Source of the DNA: a virus
Virus record (IMG/VR): IMGVR_UViG_3300032163_000059
Coordinates: 1 to 36,314 of that record
Length of the DNA stretch: 36,314 bases
Direction: 5' to 3' (one strand)
The notes under the pieces were generated by a model. It was given only the letters and a program-made list of their open reading frames with translations. It was not told where the DNA came from and did not search any database. Shown piece after piece: positions 19,173 through 25,850 of this stretch. The translations under genes were made by a program, and so were the position numbers. Each line of letters begins with the position of its first letter. Positions within the stretch are counted from its first letter, which is position 1.

Positions 19173-20252
19173 ATGGTGGAGAACATGACACAACTGAATA
19201 CACAAGAGCAGGTGGCGGTCGAAACATTTGGGCCGCTTGAGGCAGACCCGAACGGAAAGAAACCGGACGAGTCTGGCGCAAAGCTGGACGCAGGGAAGAA
19301 CCGTGTTGGGTTGGTGTTGTTCGGGTTTGCGCTGGCGTTGCAGGAAGTGAGCAAGGTTGGCACTTACGGCGCGAACAAATACACCGACAACGGATGGATG
19401 GAAGTGCCGGACGGAGAGAGGCGCTACACGGATGCGATGATGCGCCACCTACTGCGGGAGGCGAGCGGTGAGCAATGCGACCCCGACACCGGATTGCGCC
19501 ACGCAGCACACGCGGCATGGAACGCACTGGCGCGGCTTGACCTGGCACTGAGGCAAGCCCTTAACGAAAAAGTTAACTCGGCTGGCGGCGATTTATCGGC
19601 CAGTCCGGCGACTGAAGGGAGCGAAAGTTTGAACGACTTGTTATGCGCCGCTCTCTTTGTGCAGCCGACCGGGTGTTACGCGGGGATGCCTGACGTAGAT
19701 GCTTGGCCGGAACATCGAGACGCGAGACGATATAGCGGCCCTCTTCCGGTAGTGGCGCACCCGCCCTGCCAATTGTGGGGCGCGATGGCGGCGGTGAATT
19801 ACAGCCGATGGGGCGGAGAGCATAACCGCCCTGGGAACGACGGCGGATGCTTTGCCGCTGCATTGGACAGCGTGCGGAGATTTGGCGGAGTGATTGAGCA
19901 CCCGGCGAAGACGAAAGCATGGGCGGCACACGGACTGGCGCAACCGGCGGCGATTGGCTGGCAGCAAACCATAGATGGTGGATGGGTGTGCGAAGTTTGG
20001 CAGAGCGCCTACGGACACAGGGCAAACAAAGCGACTTGGCTTTATTACTATGGCACGAACGCGCCTTTTGATCTGCGATGGGCGAGACCCGCAGGAACGC
20101 ACCAGATTGGGTTTCACGATCAACGAGGGAAGGCGGCGAACAAGCCCACCCTCGGTAAACGAGAGGCGAACGCCACGCCTTTGGAATTTCGTGACGAACT
20201 GCTGCGCTTGGCGATGAAGGCGCATAACGTAGAGGTAACAGGCTCGCCGTAG
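19173..20252 (+). CDS. Two-cassette fusion: dATP/dGTP diphosphohydrolase-like domain + 'HPPCQ' domain
   Basis: 359 residues in one open frame. Residues 25-130 match the dATP/dGTP diphosphohydrolase N-terminal family (formerly DUF5664): KLDAGKNRVGLVLFGFALAL, GTYGANKYTDNGWMEVPDG, MMRHLLREASGEQCDPDTGLRHAAHAAWNALARLD. Residues 158-350 are a second HPPCQ protein (PVVAHPPCQLWGAM, GCFAAALDSVRRFGGVIEHPA, SAYGHRANKATWLYYYG). The 30-residue link is the translation of a complete attC-like site (19559..19646) without an in-frame stop. TTG codons in the site just before the second domain could allow separate translation. Start ATG 19173 uses AGGGG of the upstream R' box; ATG 19185 is an alternative. The end HNVEVTGSP is read from the next site. 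Substrates are unproven. Confidence 0.8.
   Translation: MVENMTQLNTQEQVAVETFGPLEADPNGKKPDESGAKLDAGKNRVGLVLFGFALALQEVSKVGTYGANKYTDNGWMEVPDGERRYTDAMMRHLLREASGEQCDPDTGLRHAAHAAWNALARLDLALRQALNEKVNSAGGDLSASPATEGSESLNDLLCAALFVQPTGCYAGMPDVDAWPEHRDARRYSGPLPVVAHPPCQLWGAMAAVNYSRWGGEHNRPGNDGGCFAAALDSVRRFGGVIEHPAKTKAWAAHGLAQPAAIGWQQTIDGGWVCEVWQSAYGHRANKATWLYYYGTNAPFDLRWARPAGTHQIGFHDQRGKAANKPTLGKREANATPLEFRDELLRLAMKAHNVEVTGSP
19559..19646 (+). repeat. attC-like site translated through in the fusion gene
   Basis: 88 bp from CCTTAAC to GTTATGC. AGTTAAC and GTTTGAAC act as L boxes; the right half GAGCGAAAGTTTGAACGAC nearly matches the site at 9820..9880. It shares a 17-mer (19592..19608) with 16845..16930. 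No in-frame stop occurs, so it joins two genes. Confidence 0.75.
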
Positions 20253-20300
20253 GCGAGTCCAGCGGAGTGAAACGAAGCGGTGTTGACCGCAGGGTTATAC
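20222..20300 (+). repeat. attC-like site after the fusion gene
   Basis: 79 bp from GCATAAC to GTTATAC. L'' GGTAACAGG and L' GTGTTGACCGC pair across a GGCTCGCC/GGCGAGTC stem. Left half nearly matches 9820..9880 and 16553..16577. Confidence 0.8.
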
Positions 20301-20317
20301 GTTTTTGGAGGTGGGGA

Positions 20318-20503
20318 ATGAGCCGTACAAAGCACCATAAGGAACAAAAGAACCAGCATATAGGTGAGGATTTGTGGAGCCGCAGAGCTGGTATGGGGCA
20401 TGCAGCGTACAACGCTTTTAATAAATGGCTAACTCGAAGAATTGAACGGGCAATGGGTAAACAAGAATTGGCAAAGATTAAGAAATTACCAGACGACGTA
20501 TAA
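20318..20503 (+). CDS. Cassette gene: small basic protein, 61 aa, last of right array
   Basis: Start ATG 20318 behind GGAGGTGGGGA. MSRTKHHKEQKNQHIGEDLW, then a helical basic segment ending KIKKLPDDV. Strongly basic N-terminus and helix suggest nucleic-acid binding, but no family is identified. The stop codon TAA is the start of the 66-bp element that ends the array. The transcript then converges on the lysis genes of the opposite strand. Confidence 0.65.
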   Translation: MSRTKHHKEQKNQHIGEDLWSRRAGMGHAAYNAFNKWLTRRIERAMGKQELAKIKKLPDDV

Positions 20504-20566
20504 CGTAAAGTAGGCACCCTAAAATTGCCAGAAAAAACGACACAACTACCCCACAAGCTACTGTCC
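20501..20566 (+). repeat. 66-bp element at the 3' end of the right cassette array
   Basis: Gapless match to 8220..8285 (48 of 66 by hand). It begins at the TAAC overlapping the last cassette gene's stop and extends 9 bases into the 3' end of the opposite-strand Rz gene. Blocks TAAAGT, CACCCTAAAA and CACAACTACCCC sit at identical spacing in both copies. Confidence 0.8.
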
Positions 20567-21088
20567 GCCCCCGCAAATCTCCCGATCTTTCACCACTACG
20601 GCTTGACAGGCGTTGAGCTGCTCAACGATCCCGTCTGCTCGGCTGGCTTCGCTTGCGAGAAATTCACTAATCTGTTCAGAAAGATGGCTTCCCGCTTGAC
20701 CATCACATCCGCTGGAGCTGGCGACAGATGAGGGCATGGCGCCTGCACCAGCCGGGTTGACGGTGCCTGGGTCACGCAGGCGGAGAGCGCCAGCGCGCAG
20801 ATCGTGAATAACGCGGTCTTTGGTGTCGTAGACATTTTGTAGCTCCTTCTGGTAGTGGGCTGAGATATTGGCCAGGTCTTTCTGGTGTGAGGCTTCGCGC
20901 GTCTCGACATCCGTCTGCGCAGCAGCAAGATTGTCCTGTACGTCATGATCGGCCTTGAGTTCCTTGGTCTGCCATTCGGCACGCTCGATCTTCTTGCCGT
21001 GGTTCATTCCATAGAGGAAGCCGGAACCGCCGGTCAGGGCCAGCACCAGAATGCCGATAAGCCAGGTGTACGGGTTCAGGATGCTCAT
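20558..21088 (-). CDS. Rz: Inner-membrane spanin (Rz-like)
   Basis: 176 residues. N-terminal membrane anchor (YTWLIGILVLALTGGSGFLYG, residues 7-27), then a long periplasmic coiled coil (KIERAEWQTKELKADHDVQDNLAAAQTDVETREASHQKDLANISAHYQKELQNVYDTKDRVIHDLRAG). It overlaps the small holin-like gene by 4 bases and contains the Rz1 frame inside it. Rz and Rz1 form a periplasm-spanning complex that fuses the inner and outer membranes at lysis. The C-terminus CQAVVVKDREICGGGQ is typical. Its 3' end meets the right array head to head. Confidence 0.92.
   Translation of the reverse strand: MSILNPYTWLIGILVLALTGGSGFLYGMNHGKKIERAEWQTKELKADHDVQDNLAAAQTDVETREASHQKDLANISAHYQKELQNVYDTKDRVIHDLRAGALRLRDPGTVNPAGAGAMPSSVASSSGCDGQAGSHLSEQISEFLASEASRADGIVEQLNACQAVVVKDREICGGGQ
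20596..20835 (-). CDS. Rz1: Outer-membrane spanin lipoprotein (Rz1-like), nested in Rz
   Basis: 79 residues in another frame inside Rz. Start ATG 20835 with AAGGAG upstream. Lipoprotein signal TALFTICALALSAC, with the lipobox cysteine at residue 20, then a proline-containing mature part (VTQAPSTRLVQAPCPHLSPAPADVMV). Nested Rz/Rz1 is the classic lambda arrangement. The longer frame upstream of the ATG is just an extension and is not used. Confidence 0.9.
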   Translation of the reverse strand: MSTTPKTALFTICALALSACVTQAPSTRLVQAPCPHLSPAPADVMVKREAIFLNRLVNFSQAKPAEQTGSLSSSTPVKP

Positions 21089-21315
21089 TGGCTGGGCTCC
21101 GTCTCTTTTTTAAATCCCAGCGCGGCACCCAAAGCCGCGAACAGTGCGCCCAGCCCAATGCCGAACGCCTGCATATCGAACGGCTGGCCCTTGTGGACTA
21201 CGGCATAAATTTGCAGACCGAGGGCCACCAGCCCGGATACCATGCCAAGCCAGCGCATGAAGTCGTGGGTCACGCCATCCCGGCCGGTCACTAGCTGCTT
21301 TAAAATCTCGATCAT
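21085..21315 (-). CDS. Small two-span membrane protein, holin or holin-like
   Basis: 76 residues with two hydrophobic segments (about 21-40, WLGMVSGLVALGLQIYAVV, and 52-67, IGLGALFAALGAALGF), a short loop and a charged tail (KKETEPSQ). It lies between endolysin and spanin with ATGA overlaps on both sides, where holins are usually found. A second holin-like gene is upstream of the endolysin, so which one is the pore-former is undecided. Confidence 0.7.
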   Translation of the reverse strand: MIEILKQLVTGRDGVTHDFMRWLGMVSGLVALGLQIYAVVHKGQPFDMQAFGIGLGALFAALGAALGFKKETEPSQ

Positions 21316-21848
21316 GCCAGTGCCTCCGTTGCGGTTTCCAGTAATGCCAGCCGGTCTTGATAGCCGTTCAGCCCGCCATTAATGCGGCGGGTGATGGCCT
21401 CAAAATTCCCGGTATCGGCCAGCTCGTTGCAGCCGTGCGATTGCCAGAACCATGCTGCAGACATGGCCGCGTTGGTGGGGATTTCCAGCAGTTCCGGGTT
21501 GGTCTCGAAATCCTGCCCGAGCGCTTCGCTACAGGACCGGTAATTTGCGCGGCCAGTGATCTGGATCAGGCCGCGCCCACGGTAGCGTGAGCCATCGCCC
21601 AGGTGGATGTTTCCCAGGTCTACCCGCCCCTGGTATTTGGCCTGCCACGGGCACTGTGATGGATTCCAGAGTTCCCTGACGTAGATCAGCCGCCCGGATT
21701 CGTGGCCCACTTGAGCCAGAAATGCGCATCGCCTGGCGGCGGTGTCGATTTGATACCGCTCCATAGCCGCGTTGAGGGGTTCTGCCCATTTTTCGGCACT
21801 CTCTAATGCACAACCAAGGGAGTCCGCCAATTGTCTGGCAGTTATCAT
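21312..21848 (-). CDS. Endolysin, glycoside hydrolase family 19-like
   Basis: 178 residues from ATG 21848, which overlaps the stop of the upstream holin-like gene (ATGA). GH19/chitinase-like lysozyme pattern: TARQLADSLGCALESAEKWAEPLNAAMERYQI, AFLAQVGHESGRLIYVREL (catalytic E), YRGRGLIQITGRANYRSC, AAWFWQSHGCNELADTGNFEAITRRINGG. It cleaves peptidoglycan at lysis. No signal peptide, so it depends on a holin. The longer frame upstream is overlap with the holin-like gene. Confidence 0.92.
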   Translation of the reverse strand: MITARQLADSLGCALESAEKWAEPLNAAMERYQIDTAARRCAFLAQVGHESGRLIYVRELWNPSQCPWQAKYQGRVDLGNIHLGDGSRYRGRGLIQITGRANYRSCSEALGQDFETNPELLEIPTNAAMSAAWFWQSHGCNELADTGNFEAITRRINGGLNGYQDRLALLETATEALA

Positions 21849-22132
21849 CGCTGCACCCCGAATATGCGCTGTACCAACCGCTCCAGCCCAGAGGTGCCGA
21901 GGCTGGCGATCAGCGCCGCCAGGCCAAGTTGGGCCGCAAAGTGCAGGTCTGGCAACCACACAAGAATTGCCGCGCTGGATGCGCCTAAGCCGAGGCTGGA
22001 AAGTGCCCTCCCGATCACGATGCGCCATGTCAACTGCTCCCGGCTGGCCAGTAGCTGGCCGATGCCGACCATGACGCCCATTCCCCCCAGCAGCCCCGCA
22101 GTCTGAACGACTTCTTTCACGTTTTCTGGCAC
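21845..22132 (-). CDS. Holin-like membrane protein
   Basis: 95 residues starting with GTG 22132 (AAGGA 7 bases upstream). Three hydrophobic segments: VVQTAGLLGGMGVMVGIGQLL, VIGRALSSLGLGASSAAILV and FAAQLGLAALIASLGTSGL, with a basic end (RLVQRIFGVQR). The three-span topology and position before the endolysin fit a class I holin. It starts the lysis cassette (holin, endolysin, small membrane protein, Rz/Rz1). Confidence 0.8.
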   Translation of the reverse strand: MPENVKEVVQTAGLLGGMGVMVGIGQLLASREQLTWRIVIGRALSSLGLGASSAAILVWLPDLHFAAQLGLAALIASLGTSGLERLVQRIFGVQR

Positions 22133-22154
22133 GGCGGATTCCTTTTTTGATTAG

Positions 22155-22238
22155 TTATTTTTTGGCTTCGATTGCCAGCCAGACAATGACCGTGATTGCC
22201 CCGGCCAGGTATGCAACGCAGCGCGTAAAGATCGTCAT
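22155..22238 (-). CDS. Tiny membrane peptide, 27 aa
   Basis: MTIFTRCVAYLAGAITVIVW and then LAIEAKK: one hydrophobic helix flanked by basic residues. GGGGGCG lies upstream. It sits between the tail fibre and the holin-like gene. It may be a lysis helper or a chance frame; the composition favours a real membrane peptide. Confidence 0.45.
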   Translation of the reverse strand: MTIFTRCVAYLAGAITVIVWLAIEAKK

Positions 22239-22285
22239 GTTCGCCCCCTATTTTGTTCCGTCATTCACGCGCTATAACCCATTCT

Positions 22286-23842
22286 TTACCAACCTCTTTT
22301 AATACGCACAGTAATGCTGACATTCGTCGAGATTGACCGGAACGTTCCCCCAGTGTCGTAGTAGTTCATCATGTAGGTTTGTCCGGGACGTACTATCAAC
22401 GCATTCCTAACGGTATTAGATGCAGCCATAGCAAAATTATTTTGACCTGCAGTCCCATCTATATTCGAGTCTATATGGTATGGAAGCCAATTCCCGTTCA
22501 CTGTGTCGCGAACCCATGCGTCAAAATCCAACCACTGAGCCGTGTGCCCCATGTTATGGTTGAATGTAGAATTAGTCCCAGCGGTTAACGCTGTTTCCGC
22601 AGACGAATACTGGCCCATATAGGCATACGCAATTGTGCTGGTAATTGTTGACGCACCGGCAACCGCCTCACCTACAATAGTATGATTCACGGCAGGGGCG
22701 GCTGACCCGTTGCCTAAATACATGGTCATTTGCTGGATATTGAATGTGTATTGTCCGCTCGTGACAGATGGTGTGCCACCCCATTGATAGATCGGCGCGA
22801 GAATTACCGGAGATTGTGTCGTCAGCGTTCCGTCTGCGTTAACTAGCACCGGCAGGTAGTTGGTCTGGTTTGCCGTGCAGCCGCTCCATGTTAAATTTGC
22901 AGTTGACTGGCCCACTGCGTTCACCGCGCCGTTCACCCCGGCACCCTGAGCAGCAGTTACCACTAGGGCATTTGTTCCGGTGCTTACGTTTTGCGAAGTG
23001 ATGTTCAGATTGGCTGATGTAGCTGGAAGAAACGTCGGAAGGCCCGACGTATCGACTGGGCCTTGCAATATTGTTTGCCGAACCGGGACAGATTTCACCA
23101 AATCGGCGATTCCCTGCGCTGTGACGAGTTTTGCTGCGCCATCTGCACTTGTATCAGTAATGCAAACCAAATCATCAGCAGCGACTGTTACCGTGCCGCT
23201 GTGCAGTGCTTCTTTAGCATTCAGTTGTGTCTGAATTGCGCTTGTTACGCCAGCCACGTAGTTTAGCTCAGTGCCGGTTGCGGTTCCGAGGCCCAAAGTG
23301 GCGCGTGCAGCAGCAGCGTTGTCATCATCGAGCAGCGTGGAAATGTATGTGGAAACCGTTTGCATGGACAGGTCGGCAGGAGCTTTCAGCGCGACATTTC
23401 CACTTCCGTCAAATCCAAGAAGTTTATCAATGCGTTCTGCCACATTGCCGGCGATTACCTGGTCGGTAGCAGTATCAACCGAGAGTTTCAGCGAACGAAT
23501 GGCATTCTGCTGAAGCGCTTGCAGGGTCAGCCAAATGCGATCAAAATCGAGATTCACAACGGCGGCAAGCCAATCACCGAACTGTTGATAATCCGTGCTA
23601 CGCTTGAATATGGGGGACAAATACCGGACGACTTTTATTCCATTCACGGGGGGAACGGTGAAGGTCACATTACCGCCAGAAGGGCTGCCGACTCCGGATA
23701 TGACGAAGCCGGTGGTTTGAATAACTCCATTCAGTGTGACGGCTAAATCTTCAGCATCGATGATCTTGAAACCATAAGGGAAAACGGTTGTCGCACCATT
23801 TGCAACAGACGCGGTGAAAGTTACTTGAACTGGGATTGTCAT
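22286..23842 (-). CDS. Tail fibre / tail spike protein with T7-fibre-like N-terminus
   Basis: 518 residues. Residues 1-130 match the podovirus tail-fibre N-terminal attachment domain: VQVTFTASVANGATTVFPYGFKIIDAEDLAVTLNG, VVRYLSPIFKRSTDYQQFGDWLAAVVNLDFDRIWLTLQALQQNAIRSLK. The middle has repeated A/T/G-rich segments and the C-terminal 150 residues form a probable receptor-binding region (MGQYSSAETALTAGTNSTFNHNMGHTAQWLDFDAWVRDT). It binds the host surface. It lies between terminase and lysis genes; an AGTCAGGAAAC element precedes it. Confidence 0.85.
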   Translation of the reverse strand: MTIPVQVTFTASVANGATTVFPYGFKIIDAEDLAVTLNGVIQTTGFVISGVGSPSGGNVTFTVPPVNGIKVVRYLSPIFKRSTDYQQFGDWLAAVVNLDFDRIWLTLQALQQNAIRSLKLSVDTATDQVIAGNVAERIDKLLGFDGSGNVALKAPADLSMQTVSTYISTLLDDDNAAAARATLGLGTATGTELNYVAGVTSAIQTQLNAKEALHSGTVTVAADDLVCITDTSADGAAKLVTAQGIADLVKSVPVRQTILQGPVDTSGLPTFLPATSANLNITSQNVSTGTNALVVTAAQGAGVNGAVNAVGQSTANLTWSGCTANQTNYLPVLVNADGTLTTQSPVILAPIYQWGGTPSVTSGQYTFNIQQMTMYLGNGSAAPAVNHTIVGEAVAGASTITSTIAYAYMGQYSSAETALTAGTNSTFNHNMGHTAQWLDFDAWVRDTVNGNWLPYHIDSNIDGTAGQNNFAMAASNTVRNALIVRPGQTYMMNYYDTGGTFRSISTNVSITVRIKRGW

Positions 23843-23895
23843 AGCCTGCCTCGCACACTAGGTATGCAACTGATTCTGAGGCAAAACGCCGGTCG

Positions 23896-23906
23896 GTTTC
23901 CTGACT
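23896..23906 (-). promoter_or_regulatory. AGTCAGGAAAC element copy B, upstream of tail fibre
   Basis: Begins at the last base of the terminase stop codon, about 55 bases before the tail fibre ATG. Shares AGTCAGGAAAC with copies at 7120 and 36158, but diverges after that. Confidence 0.4.
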
Positions 23907-25546
23907 TACTGTTCAAAAACGACCTCATGCACGCCTGAGTTTGGCCGCCAATCTTCATGCTTTCGTGCTGGGTCACTTTCCCTGATCTGAACCTTGATGC
24001 GCTCTGGAATATCGGCAATGGCCGCTGCGCTCACGTCTATGTAATCGTCGTCCTGGTTCTGTGTGCCAGGGTTAAAGTCTTTCATTTGATCCCAAATAGG
24101 ACCTTGAAGCACGTCCACATGCGCCCAAAGCATGCCTGCCGATATGACCGGCTCAAACGCTTCGAGGATGCGCTTGTTTTTATTGGTGACGCTAGGCTCT
24201 TCCCCGACACCGCAAATCAGCTTCCGTTGCTTGAGCGCTGCTTTCATCACGGCGGGGGCAAACACACCGACGCCGTTTGTCTCGATCGTGATGCGCGGCA
24301 CATGGTACTTTTCCACGATGTCACAGATTTGCCATACCTGGCCACCGAGTATGCGGTTTCCGTTGGCCGAAAACTCAGCGACTTCGCCGGTCAGAGCGGC
24401 GACCGTGTGCATGTACCGCCTGCCATGTTCGTCTTGCAGCACCAGTGCTACCGCCGACACGTCACTATGCAGCTTGGCGCCCGATGGGTCCCAGCGCATC
24501 GCCATACCGACGATACGCACATTGCCGAGCCACATGGTTGCTGTCTTGTTGGCATGACGAATAACTGGTTCAACTGCGTAGGGGATAATCCTTGCCGGGT
24601 CAATGCGTACCTCTGAAACCGGCTTGCTGTGCAACTGATACTGGCTATCCCACTCGTTGATTGTCCTTGTTCTGGTCCGGCGCTTTATTAACTCTTCCCG
24701 GCTGAAACGTTCCGGCCAAGCGCTTCCGGCATAACAATCAACCAACCCATTTGGCGGCGTGGAGAATCTTATTCCGGAATCTGTAAGCCTGTAATCTGCG
24801 CCTTCATCCATTACCCTTGCGGTTTTGCCGATTGAGAAAAAAACAAATTCAGGTTTGAAATTGATAAAGTATTCTGTGCCGGTGGCGTTTTCAATTCGAT
24901 GCTCATGCTCAAACATGCGAATGGTCAGGCAGTTTGCACCCATGCGCTCCATTTCGTCATAAAGGGAATCGTGCGTATGCGGCGTGCCAATGAACAGCAT
25001 TCTCCCACCAGGCACAAGAATATGCGTCTGCTCCCCCAGCCGATAGCGCATTTTCTCCCGTGACTCAGGGTTGCCGATGTTCTTTGGCACTTCGACGTCA
25101 TCATTCTGGATTTCATCGGCGCGGCTTGACGTGATACCGCTGGTAATGCCAGCCGCTTGCATTGATGGGTTGCGCTCATCGTCGGCACCCGGCACCCACC
25201 AGAAAGCAGACTCGCCCCTTGTGTCGATCAAGTGGCTGGTCATGGGGTGTCTCATCAAAACACGCTTCGTATCGCGGCTTGTTTTATAGGCGGTTTTGTC
25301 CTGGTCGCCTTGGTGAAGAATCCGGTATTGCCGGTCCTCTGAATAACGCCAAGCGTTGTAAATTGCCAGTATTGTTGACTTGCCGAATCCACGGAAGCAA
25401 CGTAAAACGCCAAGCTCACCAAACGTTGCCAGCCAGATGCACGCCCTGACATGTATTTCAGGAACGACCCACCCCATGCGATCAGCCCAGCAGAGGAAGA
25501 ACGCCAAAAACCTTACATCAGCACTTTCCGGCTGATTGGATGGCAT
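23906..25546 (-). CDS. terL: Terminase large subunit (T7-like)
   Basis: 546 residues from ATG 25546 (a TTG directly upstream is the alternative). ATPase: Walker A-like FRGFGKST at residues 51-58, SSRADEIQNDDVEVPKN carrying the acidic Walker B/coupling residues near 142, and LVPGGRMLFIGTPHTHDSLY. C-terminal nuclease: GMAMRWDPSGAKLHSDVSAVALVLQ and DDYIDVSAAAIADIPE with the conserved aspartates. It cuts and packages phage DNA through the portal. It overlaps the probable small subunit by 29 bases. Confidence 0.95.
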   Translation of the reverse strand: MPSNQPESADVRFLAFFLCWADRMGWVVPEIHVRACIWLATFGELGVLRCFRGFGKSTILAIYNAWRYSEDRQYRILHQGDQDKTAYKTSRDTKRVLMRHPMTSHLIDTRGESAFWWVPGADDERNPSMQAAGITSGITSSRADEIQNDDVEVPKNIGNPESREKMRYRLGEQTHILVPGGRMLFIGTPHTHDSLYDEMERMGANCLTIRMFEHEHRIENATGTEYFINFKPEFVFFSIGKTARVMDEGADYRLTDSGIRFSTPPNGLVDCYAGSAWPERFSREELIKRRTRTRTINEWDSQYQLHSKPVSEVRIDPARIIPYAVEPVIRHANKTATMWLGNVRIVGMAMRWDPSGAKLHSDVSAVALVLQDEHGRRYMHTVAALTGEVAEFSANGNRILGGQVWQICDIVEKYHVPRITIETNGVGVFAPAVMKAALKQRKLICGVGEEPSVTNKNKRILEAFEPVISAGMLWAHVDVLQGPIWDQMKDFNPGTQNQDDDYIDVSAAAIADIPERIKVQIRESDPARKHEDWRPNSGVHEVVFEQ

Positions 25547-25850
25547 CAATCATCTCCCGTGCCTGCTTCTCGAACTTCTTTATTTCTTTTTCAGAATCGT
25601 CGTCATTTATCTTATCTGCGCTTGGCCCAGCGCGGCTATCTCGCTCTACCAAGTCAAATACACGGGCAAGCAGAGTCCCAGTCTGTATTGCGTTTTTTTT
25701 GTCCCAGTAACGGTTTCCACGCGATTCAGAATCAAGATCGCGCAAGGGGATACCCGCACCATTCCAGTTGTCCGGGTCGGCTTCGTTCAAGAAAACTTCA
25801 CCAACGCGCTCGGCAATGTCATGAAGCCGTTCAATCTGGTCTTGTCTCAT
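25518..25850 (-). CDS. Probable terminase small subunit
   Basis: 110 residues, charged and helical (MRQDQIERLHDIAERVGEVFLNEADPDNWNGAG). The segment WDKKNAIQTGTLLARVFDLVERDSRAG and the acidic C-terminus EKEIKKFEKQAREMIDAIQSAGKC suit the small subunit of T7-like phages. It lies directly upstream of the large subunit and overlaps it, and overlaps the large internal protein gene by 4 bases. The assignment is by position and type; no HTH is obvious. Confidence 0.7.
   Translation of the reverse strand: MRQDQIERLHDIAERVGEVFLNEADPDNWNGAGIPLRDLDSESRGNRYWDKKNAIQTGTLLARVFDLVERDSRAGPSADKINDDDSEKEIKKFEKQAREMIDAIQSAGKC

Noticed and set aside
19173-19590. 2-aminoadenine (Z) genome, suggested by the dATP/dGTP diphosphohydrolase-like domain
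   Set aside because: No PurZ-like synthetase and no DNA polymerase are visible, so the known Z-genome gene set is missing.
22286-23842. Diversity-generating retroelement acting on the tail fibre
   Set aside because: No reverse transcriptase and no template/variable repeat pair could be found in the window.
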